In this document: positions 9,312-17,528 of the stretch, piece after piece | Numbering within the stretch: position 1 is the stretch's first letter | How the letters are laid out: each line of letters starts with the position of its first letter | Origin: Nostoc sp. NIES-3756 | GTDB taxonomy: Bacteria > Cyanobacteriota > Cyanobacteriia > Cyanobacteriales > Nostocaceae | DNA: 64,000 nt | Direction: 5' to 3' | NCBI RefSeq assembly: GCF_001548375.1 | Contig: NZ_AP017295.1 | Location: forward strand, 4,374,501-4,438,500 | Position numbers and translations under genes: made by a program | Notes under the pieces: generated by a model | The model's database searches: none | Told to the model about the DNA's origin: nothing | What the model saw: the letters and a program-made list of their open reading frames with translations, nothing else

Positions 9312-9962
9312 GTGTATTTATTTCAATGGTATATCTTTGGAGAATTGCGATCGCCTTCTGATCCCAGATTTGGCAATAATTTACCACCTTTGGTCATGAA
9401 AGGGGGCGATCCTTATGTTCGCGCTTTAATGCGAACCATCTCAGCCAGTGAAGCTAATGGGAACCGTCCTTACTCCCTTTTGTATGGTGGGCAGCAGGTA
9501 AATGACCTGAGCAAGCATCCTGAAATATGCGTTACTATCGTCACAGGCCCAAATACAGGTAACTGTTCCACTGCGGCTGGAAGATATCAAATTATCAATA
9601 CCACTTGGTTTCAAATTGCGCCTCGCTACCATCCAAAACCATCGCAAATGATGTTTTGGTCTAGGTATAGTTTTGAACCAGAATATCAAGATTTGGTTGT
9701 TTACCGTTGGTTAAATGATTCACAAGCTTGGGGTATAGATATTTCCCAACTATTGCGCCAAGGCAAAATCAATGACGTTTTGCGGCGACTTTCCCCCACT
9801 TGGACAAGTTTAGGTTATGGCATAGAAACAAATTCTATTAGTAGCGCTCTACCCAGAATCTATCAGAAAATGTTACAAGAAGAATTAACAACAGTTAATA
9901 ATCCTGCATCAACAACTGTTACCCCAACTCCTACTACTAAGAGTAAGATTAAAGAGAAGTAA
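9312..9962 (+). CDS. Lysozyme-like (GH104/GH24-type) protein, membrane-anchored
   Basis: The protein carries a muramidase-like domain: TISASEANGNRPYSLLYGG with a likely catalytic Glu, then STAAGRYQIINTTWFQ and RRLSPTWTSLGYG, as in phage-type glycoside hydrolases that cleave peptidoglycan. The first ATG/GTG/TTG in frame is GTG 9312, but the reading frame is open back to 9177. Codons 9249-9311 encode a convincing helix (KLIGPIAALLGFV) that joins YLFQWYIFG, so the true start is probably upstream. CTG 9246, with AAGGGG seven bases before it, is one candidate. The Thr/Pro-rich tail overlaps the convergent menH gene by 14 bases. Likely a cell-wall remodelling enzyme. Confidence 0.78.
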   Translation: MYLFQWYIFGELRSPSDPRFGNNLPPLVMKGGDPYVRALMRTISASEANGNRPYSLLYGGQQVNDLSKHPEICVTIVTGPNTGNCSTAAGRYQIINTTWFQIAPRYHPKPSQMMFWSRYSFEPEYQDLVVYRWLNDSQAWGIDISQLLRQGKINDVLRRLSPTWTSLGYGIETNSISSALPRIYQKMLQEELTTVNNPASTTVTPTPTTKSKIKEK

Positions 9963-10770
9963 TAGAGAAAAATTCTTGTAGTCTCTGCACAAATTCTAAG
10001 GTATTCTCAAAGTGGATATTATGAGCCGAATCACTAATGATGTTCAGCTTGGATACTTGAGATATCTTAGCCATTTCTCTATTGATTTCTATAAACTTTT
10101 CATCATGCTCACCAACTAGGAATAATAGCGGAACTTGATTATCTTTTAACTTATCCCATAGAGAAGGTTGGCTTCCAGTTCCCATAAATTGTAATGATTT
10201 TACTAACTCAGTAGGCTGATTGTGCAACCTGCTTTCTAACATTGTTTCAAACTCTGGGTGATATTTGATATTACCAAAGATGGGTTGATTATACCAATTG
10301 AGTAAAAACGAGCCGAAATCAGATTTGCTTACACTTCTTGCTAACTTTTTAGCTATTTGTGCATCACGTTTAACTCTTTCTAATCGTTCTGCTTCTGTAG
10401 GTAAACCAGGGGATGCAGACTCTAACACTACTTGAGAAAACCGTTCCGGGAAATGCAGAGTTAGATATAATGCTAATCTTCCTCCCATTGAATAACCAAC
10501 TAAGAAGCATTTAGGAATTTGTAATTCATCTAATAAATCAATTAAACCTTGAGCAGTTTTTTCCATTAAATAATATTCATTTCCACCCAATACTTGAGTC
10601 TTTCCATGTCCAGGTAAGTCAAGTATTAGATAGGAAAAATTATTACCTAATAATTTTATTACTTCATCAAATTCATCTATATTACCCATGAAGCCATGAA
10701 GCCAAAGAATCACGGGTTTATTGCAGTTATTAATTAATGAATAATTAAACTGGTAATTTTTGTTAGTCAT
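9949..10770 (-). CDS. menH: 2-succinyl-6-hydroxy-2,4-cyclohexadiene-carboxylate synthase (MenH-like)
   Basis: A 273-residue alpha/beta hydrolase. The oxyanion-side motif LWLHGFMGN, the loop DLPGHGKT, and the nucleophile elbow GYSMGGR with Ser 94 match MenH of menaquinone/phylloquinone synthesis, as does the late SAHNIHFEN histidine segment and the VGEHDEKF acidic residue. In cyanobacteria this step makes the naphthoquinone head group of phylloquinone for photosystem I. A general esterase cannot be ruled out, but the SMGGR elbow and length fit MenH. It is convergent with, and overlaps by 14 bases, the lysozyme-like gene. Confidence 0.82.
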   Translation of the reverse strand: MTNKNYQFNYSLINNCNKPVILWLHGFMGNIDEFDEVIKLLGNNFSYLILDLPGHGKTQVLGGNEYYLMEKTAQGLIDLLDELQIPKCFLVGYSMGGRLALYLTLHFPERFSQVVLESASPGLPTEAERLERVKRDAQIAKKLARSVSKSDFGSFLLNWYNQPIFGNIKYHPEFETMLESRLHNQPTELVKSLQFMGTGSQPSLWDKLKDNQVPLLFLVGEHDEKFIEINREMAKISQVSKLNIISDSAHNIHFENTLEFVQRLQEFFSITSL

Positions 10771-10848
10771 AATATTTTATATAACTTTTCCGTAAAACAA
10801 TCATAAGAAATTGTATTATCCCTACGCAAGTTACAAAACTACTAAATT

Positions 10849-11364
10849 ATGCGAAAGATTATTTTGTTCATTGCTTCTAGTCTTGATGGATATATTGCCA
10901 GAGAATCAGGGGAGATAGATTGGCTATTTACTGACCAAGATTATGGTTATACAGAGTTTTATGACCAAGTTGATACGTTAATTATGGGGAATAAGACATA
11001 TCAGCAAGTCTTAAGCTTTGGAGAATATCCTTACAAAGACAAGGAAGTTTTTGTATTTTCCAAAACGGAATCAGGCAAGGCAGATAATAATGCAAAATTT
11101 GTCAATAGTGATTGGCTGAATTTTATCAAGACACTACGCCAATCTCAAGGGGGTGATGTTTGGTTAGTTGGTGGTGCGCAATTAATTCATTTTTTTCTAC
11201 AACATCATTTTATAGATGAGTTAATTCTCTCCATACATCCAATTATTTTAGGTAGTGGTATTCCATTGATTATTAGTGATTCAAATTTAGGAACAAAACT
11301 TGAATTGAAAAATGTTAAAAGTTTTGATACTGGATTAGTGCAAATATTTTACAGTATATGTTAG
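10849..11364 (+). CDS. Dihydrofolate reductase-family (RibD C-terminal) protein
   Basis: A 171-residue protein of the RibD-C/DHFR superfamily (YwjB/YyaP type): IILFIASSLDGYIARESGEIDWL, MGNKTYQQVL, GGDVWLVGGAQLIHFFLQH and DELILSIHPIILGSGIPL. These are the substrate, NADPH and strand motifs of the fold. It is likely an NADPH-dependent reductase of a pterin- or flavin-like substrate; the substrate is unknown. It stands alone; downstream lie two inverted-repeat elements. Confidence 0.85.
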   Translation: MRKIILFIASSLDGYIARESGEIDWLFTDQDYGYTEFYDQVDTLIMGNKTYQQVLSFGEYPYKDKEVFVFSKTESGKADNNAKFVNSDWLNFIKTLRQSQGGDVWLVGGAQLIHFFLQHHFIDELILSIHPIILGSGIPLIISDSNLGTKLELKNVKSFDTGLVQIFYSIC

Positions 11365-11365
11365 T

Positions 11366-11400
11366 TGCGGTGTGTTATGGCTTTAGTCATAACGCACTGC
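11366..11400. repeat. Inverted repeat after DHFR-like gene
   Basis: An imperfect hairpin (GCGGTGTGTTATG at 11367-11379 facing CATAACGCACTGC at 11388-11400) just after the stop codon. It may help 3' end formation but lacks a clear T-tract. Confidence 0.5.
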
Positions 11401-11444
11401 ATTAATCTAATAGTATAGTCAGGATCTACGCAACTGTAACGATA

Positions 11445-11510
11445 GTAGGGTGCGTCAGAGGTGGAAAATCATTTAATGTCTACGAAATTATTGGGGCTGA
11501 CGCACCCTAC
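11445..11510. repeat. Dispersed inverted-repeat element (GTAGGGTGCGTCAG)
   Basis: A perfect 14-base inverted repeat: GTAGGGTGCGTCAG at 11445-11458 and its complement at 11497-11510, enclosing 38 bases. A related but diverged element lies at about 43311-43417. This is a dispersed cyanobacterial repeat, not a gene. Confidence 0.7.
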
Positions 11511-11570
11511 AGTTAGTTTGATTATGACACTTGCGTAAGTCCTAATAGTTAATGACACTTAATTTAATTA

Positions 11571-11972
11571 CTAGGGTAAAAATCTATCTAAAGCAGCTTT
11601 GAGTTGTTCAATTTCTACTTCTATATTTCCTTCTTTTGAGGCTCTAGCAATACACTCGGTTAAATGTTCATCAAGAACAATTCTTGCTACTTTATCTAAT
11701 GCGCCTCGAACAGCAGCAATTTGTAATAATACATCTGGACAAGGGCTACCTTGTTGTACCATTGTTTTAATTCCGCGAATGTGTCCTTCTATGCGTGATA
11801 AGCGGTTGACAATTCGCCGTAGAGATTCTTCGCTGTGAACATGGGGATGAACCGACTCGCCCTCTGCGTGAGTGTGATTTGTATGGTTGTGTTCTACATC
11901 ATGATTGTGGGGTTCATCGGCTTTGGGAGATACAGATAAGGATTCTTGCGCTAATCGGTTTGATCCATTCAT
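11571..11972 (-). CDS. CsoR/RcnR-family metal-sensing repressor, InrS-like
   Basis: A 133-residue four-helix repressor of the CsoR family. The metal-site residues are visible: Cys 78 in SPCPDVLLQ, His 103 in DEHLTE and Cys 107 in TECIA, the W-X-Y pattern shared with CsoR and InrS. A His-rich N-terminal tail (residues 22-46, e.g. HNHDVEHNHTNHTH) resembles cyanobacterial InrS, the nickel sensor that represses the nrsD exporter. Ni or another transition metal is therefore likely; copper is the alternative. No exporter gene is adjacent. ATG 11972 was chosen; a GTG at 11987 would add five residues. Confidence 0.83.
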   Translation of the reverse strand: MNGSNRLAQESLSVSPKADEPHNHDVEHNHTNHTHAEGESVHPHVHSEESLRRIVNRLSRIEGHIRGIKTMVQQGSPCPDVLLQIAAVRGALDKVARIVLDEHLTECIARASKEGNIEVEIEQLKAALDRFLP

Positions 11973-12440
11973 GAGTGAATATGGCACTGGTAATATTTCA
12001 GATCGTAGCCTAATTGGTCATTAGTTATGAGTCATTAGTCCATAGTCAACAGTCCATAGTTATCAATATATTCTCGCCTTTTTTGTCTTCCTTGTCTCCC
12101 TTGTCTCCCCTCTCTCCCGGTTGGTGAATCTCGACTCCGCTCGATTTCCGCGTAGCCGTTCGACGTTCGCAAAGCGTCCCGTAGGGAAGTCGTTCCCGCA
12201 GGGTACCACATCCCCCTCATCTATTCACTTTGGTGAAACCCGAACCTTTGAAGTGGGAATCTCTACAATAGCTATTAGGTGAAATTTTCAATTAACTTTG
12301 TTTACAGGTTACTGCTTTAGGTTTCAGCTAGAATGCTGAAGTCGGTATGTAGGGCTGATTATCCAAGAATTTGCCAAAATAACTTTAAATGGATTTGTCA
12401 CTATTAAGCAAAAATTAGACTTCTAGATTAGGTTGTAAAT
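11973..12440. other. Intergenic region with heptamer and GC-rich repeats
   Basis: Tandem CATTAGT/CCATAGT units at about 12017-12060, a C/T-rich tract, and a palindromic GC-rich piece at about 12125-12205 (containing CGTCCCGTAGGGAAG). A short open frame on the minus strand here is made wholly of repeat and is not considered a gene. The protease promoter should lie in 12210-12430. Confidence 0.55.
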
Positions 12441-13658
12441 ATGAAATTTGCCAAAAGACCACAGACTATACGCCAACTCAGTACTCATGTCTTAGCAATA
12501 TTTATAGGAGTTGTGTTAACTGTTAGCAGTCTGTGGGTATTACCTTCGCAAGCAGAACCTGCACCTAATCCTAGTGGAACAGGATCTGCACCAGAACTAA
12601 TTGCTCAAAAACAATCAGCAGCTGCGGCGGCTATAGGTAATAGTAGTTTTGTGACAGCAGCTGTAAACCGTGTTGGTTCGGCTGTGGTGAGAATTGATAC
12701 GGAACGTACTATTACACGACGTGTTGATCCATTTCTGGAAGACCCATTTTTCCGGCGTTTTTTTGGTGAGGGTTTTCAAGGGCAATTGCCAGCAGAACAA
12801 TTGCGTGGTCTAGGTTCTGGGTTTATCATCGATAAAAGTGGCTTAATCTTGACTAATGCCCATGTGGTTGATAAGGCCGATCGCGTGACTGTGCGTCTCA
12901 AGGATGGGCGTAGTTTTGAGGGTAAGGTGCAAGGGATTGATGAAGTGACAGATTTAGCAGTGGTGAAAATCAACGCTGGTAATAGTCTGCCAGTTGCACC
13001 CCTTGGTTCTTCTAATTCTGTGCAAGTCGGAGATTGGGCGATCGCAGTTGGTAATCCTTTGGGTTTCGATAATACTGTTACTTTGGGTATTGTCAGCACT
13101 CTCAAGCGTTCTAGCGCCCAAGTTGGCATTACTGACAAGCGCCTAGACTTTATTCAAACTGATGCAGCCATTAACCCTGGTAACTCTGGCGGTCCCCTGT
13201 TGAATGATCAGGGTGAGGTAATTGGGATTAACACCGCCATTCGTGCTGATGCTATGGGGATTGGGTTTGCAATTCCTATTGATAAAGCGAAAGCGATCGC
13301 CGTACAATTAGAACGTGATGGTAAAGTTGCTCACCCCTATCTAGGTGTGCAGATGGCAACTTTAACACCAGAATTAGCTCAACAAAATAATAATGACCCC
13401 AACTCTGCTTTTGCTATTCCTGAAGTGAACGGTGTGTTGGTGATTCGAGTAGTACCAAATTCCCCGGCTGCTAATGCTGGTGTTCGTCGCGGTGATGTAA
13501 TTCTCCAAGTTGATGGTCAAGCAATTACTTCTGCGGAACAGTTACAGAATGTGGTGGAAAACAGCCGCCTGGGTCAAGCTTTACAGGTGAGAGTACAACG
13601 GGGTAATCAGACACAGCAGTTATCAGTACGCACGGCTGAGTTGCAGAATGCAGCATAA
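12441..13658 (+). CDS. HtrA/Deg-type serine protease with PDZ domain
   Basis: A 405-residue periplasmic or thylakoid-lumen protease/chaperone. It has a signal peptide (LAIFIGVVLTVSSLWVLPSQA, cut after about residue 38), a trypsin-like domain with triad His 141 (LTNAHVV), Asp 171 (TDLAVVKI) and Ser 249 (NPGNSGGPL), and one C-terminal PDZ domain (about 300-395; VRRGDVILQVDGQAITSAEQL). This is the HhoA/HhoB/HtrA layout of cyanobacteria, used in protein quality control under heat and light stress. Which of the three paralogues it is cannot be told here. The stop codon TAA is formed by the first unit of an AATTCGT repeat tract. Confidence 0.93.
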   Translation: MKFAKRPQTIRQLSTHVLAIFIGVVLTVSSLWVLPSQAEPAPNPSGTGSAPELIAQKQSAAAAAIGNSSFVTAAVNRVGSAVVRIDTERTITRRVDPFLEDPFFRRFFGEGFQGQLPAEQLRGLGSGFIIDKSGLILTNAHVVDKADRVTVRLKDGRSFEGKVQGIDEVTDLAVVKINAGNSLPVAPLGSSNSVQVGDWAIAVGNPLGFDNTVTLGIVSTLKRSSAQVGITDKRLDFIQTDAAINPGNSGGPLLNDQGEVIGINTAIRADAMGIGFAIPIDKAKAIAVQLERDGKVAHPYLGVQMATLTPELAQQNNNDPNSAFAIPEVNGVLVIRVVPNSPAANAGVRRGDVILQVDGQAITSAEQLQNVVENSRLGQALQVRVQRGNQTQQLSVRTAELQNAA

Positions 13659-13691
13659 TTCGTAATTCGTAATTCGTAATTCGTAATTCGT
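13657..13691. repeat. Five tandem AATTCGT heptamers
   Basis: Five exact 7-base units in direct tandem, starting inside the protease stop codon. An inverted copy (GAATTACGAATT) follows at about 13700, so the RNA can fold back. Confidence 0.9.
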
Positions 13692-13888
13692 AATTGATTA
13701 TGAATTACGAATTTTTGTGTTGTATATTTGTAAATGGGCAACCCTACAAGAACCATCCCTTATTAAAACCAAAATTTTTTGGTTGATTAAACTGCGTCGA
13801 TCGCCTGATTTAGATCCATACCAACACATTAGAACCTACAACGTTAGGTAAAATTCGACTGTCTTAAATTACGAACTACGAATTACTA

Positions 13889-15070
13889 ATGTTATATAGA
13901 AGATTTGGACGCACCCAATTACAGATGCCGGTGTTCTCTTGCGGCGGCATGAGATACCAATATAAATGGCAAGATGTTAGTTACTCGGATATTCCTGCTG
14001 ATAATCAGGCAAATCTAGAAGCTACTATTAATCGAGCTGTTGAAGTTGGGATTAATCATATTGAAACTGCTCGTGGTTATGGTAGTTCGGAAATGCAGTT
14101 GGGGAAAATATTACCTAAGTTTCCCCGTGAACAGTTGATTGTGCAAACAAAAGTTTCGCCTGTGGCGGATGCAAAGGAGTTTCGCCAAACATTTGAGCAA
14201 TCCCTGAGTTATCTTCAGTTAGACTATGTAGACCTACTGGGACTACATGGTATTAATAATGCTGAGTTGTTAGACTATAGTATACGTCCTGGGGGTTGTT
14301 TGGATGTAGTGCGACAGTTGCAAGCAGAGGGTAAAGTCCGATTTGTGGGCTTTTCTACTCACGGTGCTACGGATGTAATTGTGCAGGCAATTAACACCAA
14401 CCAATTTGATTATGTAAACCTGCACTGGTACTACATTAATCAGTGGAATTGGCCAGCTATTGAAGCAGCTACCCGCCATGATATGGGAGTATTTATTATT
14501 AGCCCTACGGATAAGGGAGGTAAACTATATAGTCCACCTCAAAAATTAGTGGATTTATGCACACCTTTGAGTCCGATAGTGTTCAATGATTTGTTTTGCT
14601 TGAGTCATTCGCAAGTACACACCTTGAGTTTAGGTGCAGCCAAACCCCAAGATTTTGACGAACACCTGAAGACATTAGACTTAATAGACCGAGCATCCGA
14701 AATTTTACCACCAATTTTAGCGAGGTTGGAAGAAGCTGCGATCGCCACCTTGGGCGAAGATTGGGTAAAGACTTGGCAAACTAATTTACCCAAATTAGAA
14801 GATATCCCAGGTCAAGTAAATATTCGGGTGATTTTATGGCTATTGAATCTAGCTACGGCCTACGATTTAGTTGATTATGCCAAAATGCGGTATAACTTGC
14901 TAGGTAATGCTAGTCACTGGTTTCCCGGTAACAAAGCCGACAAACTCAACGAATTAGATTTACGAAAATGTCTCAGCTACAGTCCCCACGCCGAGAAAAT
15001 TCCCCAGTTTTTAGCCAAGGCGCATCAACTGTTAGCGGGTGAGGAATTGCAGCGTTTATCTCAAAGTTAA
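13889..15070 (+). CDS. Aldo/keto reductase family protein
   Basis: A 393-residue NADPH-dependent aldo/keto reductase. It carries the AKR barrel with residues at the catalytic positions: Glu 59 (usually Asp) in HIETARGYG, Tyr 64, Lys 88 in VQTKVSP and His 120 in LLGLHGIN. The Asp-to-Glu change is conservative. The C-terminal extra 100 residues (LEEAAIATLGEDWVKTWQ and onward) form a helical extension seen in cyanobacterial members, but no CxxCxxC ferredoxin motif is seen. Substrate unknown. The ATG directly follows ATTACGA-type repeat units and has no clear ribosome binding site. Confidence 0.85.
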   Translation: MLYRRFGRTQLQMPVFSCGGMRYQYKWQDVSYSDIPADNQANLEATINRAVEVGINHIETARGYGSSEMQLGKILPKFPREQLIVQTKVSPVADAKEFRQTFEQSLSYLQLDYVDLLGLHGINNAELLDYSIRPGGCLDVVRQLQAEGKVRFVGFSTHGATDVIVQAINTNQFDYVNLHWYYINQWNWPAIEAATRHDMGVFIISPTDKGGKLYSPPQKLVDLCTPLSPIVFNDLFCLSHSQVHTLSLGAAKPQDFDEHLKTLDLIDRASEILPPILARLEEAAIATLGEDWVKTWQTNLPKLEDIPGQVNIRVILWLLNLATAYDLVDYAKMRYNLLGNASHWFPGNKADKLNELDLRKCLSYSPHAEKIPQFLAKAHQLLAGEELQRLSQS

Positions 15071-15075
15071 AGTTC

Positions 15076-15124
15076 GTAGTAAGGACTTTAGTCCTGATTT
15101 TCTTAGCACTAAAGTCCTTACTAC
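15076..15124. repeat. Perfect 17-base inverted repeat
   Basis: GTAGTAAGGACTTTAGT (15076-15092) faces its exact complement (15108-15124) over a 15-base loop, between two convergent genes. It may act as a bidirectional terminator; it also resembles dispersed Nostoc palindromes. Confidence 0.8.
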
Positions 15125-15134
15125 AAACAATAAA

Positions 15135-15989
15135 TTACTTTTCCAAGAAAATTAAATCTTCTGGTTGCACAGTTAACTCAATCTTCTGTCCTTCAACTTT
15201 GACAACGTAATGGAAGCCAGTGACATGACCCTCTGGTAGAATAATGACGCGATCGCCAAGGGATTTTAAATATTTAGAAAATCCATCTAATTCTGCACTA
15301 CCATCATTGATGGCGAGATAGCCAAGGAGACGGCGGAATAGTTTAGGTAAAATGACTACATCATCAGTGATGGTTTTTAGGTCTTCTAAAACAAAACCTT
15401 CATTAGTCTTGTCTAATTCCCACACACCTTTTTTCTCCTTCCGCGCCTTCTCGGCTGCAATAGTCAGTTCTTTGCGGGTATCAGGATATAACTTGGAATA
15501 AAAGGTGGGGTATGCTAACCCTTTATTCAACATATGGTAGTTAACACTTTTTTTAATCAGGGATTTATCTATAAAAACCTCACTACCATCCGCTACATCC
15601 GATTTACCTTTGAAGGCAAAAGCTACACTTCTACCATACACATCAGCAAAACTGGTAAGAATAAAGCCAGGGACTTCTTCTGGTTCCGCCGCCGTGACAA
15701 CTTCGTTATCGTTGCGTGTAATTTTTTTAAAGCCTAAAAACTTTAGCAACTCGTTAGCTGCACCATGTGCTAATTCTAGAGGTTGGTTTAGTGTACCTAA
15801 GCCACCTTTAGCTTGGAAATGTGTTTCTAGGGAATCGATACTATCTAAGCGCAGTTGTGCGCCGCCAGCGCGGTTTGGTTGAACTCGTTCATTCCACAGT
15901 TCGGGGTTGTTGGGATAGAAGCGAATGGAATCGCCATCAGGTGCAGCTTTAATTACTCTAAAGTTGCCCTGGATGAGTTTCATTGTCAT
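15135..15989 (-). CDS. Staphylococcal-nuclease-like (thermonuclease) protein
   Basis: A 284-residue protein with an SNase-like OB-fold. Matches to SNase are APDGDSIRF (Asp 20), QLRLDSIDSLE (Arg 47, Asp 52, Glu 55) and DVYGRSVAFAF (the second Arg), then EKARKEKKGVWELD. The residues that bind calcium and activate water are mostly present, with Ser in place of the usual Thr. The C-terminal 80 residues are a family-specific extension. No signal peptide is seen, so an intracellular nuclease is likely. It is convergent with the aldo/keto reductase. Confidence 0.75.
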   Translation of the reverse strand: MTMKLIQGNFRVIKAAPDGDSIRFYPNNPELWNERVQPNRAGGAQLRLDSIDSLETHFQAKGGLGTLNQPLELAHGAANELLKFLGFKKITRNDNEVVTAAEPEEVPGFILTSFADVYGRSVAFAFKGKSDVADGSEVFIDKSLIKKSVNYHMLNKGLAYPTFYSKLYPDTRKELTIAAEKARKEKKGVWELDKTNEGFVLEDLKTITDDVVILPKLFRRLLGYLAINDGSAELDGFSKYLKSLGDRVIILPEGHVTGFHYVVKVEGQKIELTVQPEDLIFLEK

Positions 15990-16110
15990 AGAGTCAAAAG
16001 ATAGGATTAACAGCTAGAAAAATACGTGTCTTCTAGAAATATCAATTGAGTGGTTAAGTATTTCGTAAATTTACTCTAAAATTTTCATATTTAAGTGAGA
16101 CATAACAAAT

Positions 16111-16932
16111 ATGCAGGAGAATATATTTATTCCTGAAATCCATCGTGCTTTTTTAACGCAGATTTTAGGAAAATTAAGCCAGGATGAACGTTTATTAGGT
16201 GTGGCGATCGCTGGTTCTTATTTAAGCGGAGAAATGGATGAGTATTCTGATTTAGATTTAATAGTTGTTGTCGATGATATTCATTATCAGCAGATTTTAC
16301 AGGAACGCCAAATTTTTGTCAGTAGCTTTGGTTCATTATTAGCAGCTTTTACTGGCGAACACGTTGGCGAACCGAGATTATTAATTTGTCTGTATGACAA
16401 TCCTTTATTACATGTTGATTTCAAGTTTTTGACTTTACAAGCTTTCTCTACAGACCGTGTAGAAAATCCGGCTATTTTGTGGGAAAGAGAAGATTTACTC
16501 ACCTCAGTTGTGATGAATAATCCCTGTAGCTATCCTCCAGTTGATGTGCAGTGGATTGAAGACCGTTTTTGGGTGTGGATACATTATTGTGCGACTAAAT
16601 TAGGTAGAGGAGAACTGTTTGAAGCCTTAGATTTTCTAGCATTTCTGCGGGGTCAAGTTTTAGCACCATTAGCTAAATTAGAAGCTGGAAGATTACCCCG
16701 TGGTTTGAGGAGTTTAGAGAAGGAAATTCCTTTACGGTTGGACAATTTTTGCCAGACTATTGCTGCTAAACACGATCGCTATGAAATTGCCCAAGCACTA
16801 CAAAACAGTATTAATTTTTATCGTCAGTTACGGGATATTGTCAATATACCTGATTTAGTGATGGGGTCAGCAGCCGAGATTGCTTCTACAAAATATTTAC
16901 AACAGGTGATTGATAGTTTTCCACAACGTTAA
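16111..16932 (+). CDS. Nucleotidyltransferase-fold protein
   Basis: A 273-residue protein starting with a minimal nucleotidyltransferase (Pol beta-type) domain: VAIAGSYLSGEMDEYSDLDLIVVVDD gives the GS...SDxD signature with metal-binding aspartates, and a third Asp is likely in LLHVDFKF. The C-terminal half is helical (EIAQALQNSINFYRQLRDIVN). Members include aminoglycoside adenylyltransferases and MNT antitoxins; the C-terminal part resembles neither clearly. Substrate not assigned. A 20-base perfect palindrome overlaps the end of the gene. Confidence 0.75.
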   Translation: MQENIFIPEIHRAFLTQILGKLSQDERLLGVAIAGSYLSGEMDEYSDLDLIVVVDDIHYQQILQERQIFVSSFGSLLAAFTGEHVGEPRLLICLYDNPLLHVDFKFLTLQAFSTDRVENPAILWEREDLLTSVVMNNPCSYPPVDVQWIEDRFWVWIHYCATKLGRGELFEALDFLAFLRGQVLAPLAKLEAGRLPRGLRSLEKEIPLRLDNFCQTIAAKHDRYEIAQALQNSINFYRQLRDIVNIPDLVMGSAAEIASTKYLQQVIDSFPQR

Positions 16933-16951
16933 TGTTCTCAATTGAGAACAT
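16932..16951. repeat. 20-base perfect palindrome
   Basis: ATGTTCTCAATTGAGAACAT begins at the last base of the nucleotidyltransferase stop codon. It is either an operator-like site or a short hairpin with loop AATT. Confidence 0.6.
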
Positions 16952-17071
16952 CTTGGATACCCATCTATTATCTATAGGGACGTACAACTGTGCATTCTTA
17001 CTTGTGAGATGTCGCATGATATTCATAACATTGTGACAACTATGTCATAATCACTTGTTATTGTAATTATT

Positions 17072-17142
17072 AAGTAAACATTCAGTTTGCTCCTCACACC
17101 ATACCATCTCCCTCTGCCTGTTCAGCAGCAGAGGGATTTTTG
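17072..17142 (+). ncRNA. yfr1: Yfr1 small regulatory RNA
   Basis: The layout matches cyanobacterial Yfr1. A 5' stem-loop (AGTAAAC at 17073-17079 pairing GTTTGCT at 17085-17091, with one T-G pair) is followed by the conserved unpaired motif CTCCTCACACC at 17090-17100. A 3' terminator hairpin follows (TCCCTCTGC at 17109-17117 with GCAGAGGGA at 17128-17136) and then a T-run. Known Yfr1 is 50-70 bases long, very abundant, and pairs through that motif with porin-type mRNAs. The call rests on the motif and the two flanking hairpins; start position is estimated. An AT-rich -10-like region lies just upstream. Confidence 0.87.
17109..17142 (+). terminator. Terminator of Yfr1
   Basis: Nine-pair stem (TCCCTCTGC/GCAGAGGGA) followed by TTTTTG; forms the 3' hairpin of Yfr1. 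Confidence 0.85.
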
Positions 17143-17528
17143 TTATTGGGTGTCAGTTATTATTAGTGCCGAGTAAAATACTAGCCTATCTTACATACAA
17201 GGTTTGTGAAACCTGTTTCATAGGGACTGGCTTGTGCTATTGATTGAAGAACTTGATTGAGGTCAATTTCCACTGATTGAATTAAGACAGTTGATCGTCA
17301 TTTAGTATTGGTATAAGTTGCTTGCCCAAGTTGGAGTATGTTGGTAGCAAATTTTGCATAAATAAATCCACTGAAAACTAACAAAAATAAGAATACCCTT
17401 GTGCTTGAAGTTGCGTATATAGTATTAATTAAGAAAATAAATCTCTGTAAATAATTTACAATTTAAAATATTTCTCGTAACTTCAAACTTAAATTATTAA
17501 TAGCAAAATCACTGACAGTAATACTTTC
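17143..17528. other. Intergenic region before PAS kinase
   Basis: AT-rich leader of about 385 bases. It probably holds the promoter of the two-gene sensor operon. No gene, repeat or recognised riboswitch is visible. Confidence 0.4.

Noticed and set aside
12035..12220. Open frame of 61 codons on the minus strand
   Set aside because: It is made entirely of tandem and palindromic repeats, and its predicted product (RQGRQGRQ-type) is low complexity.
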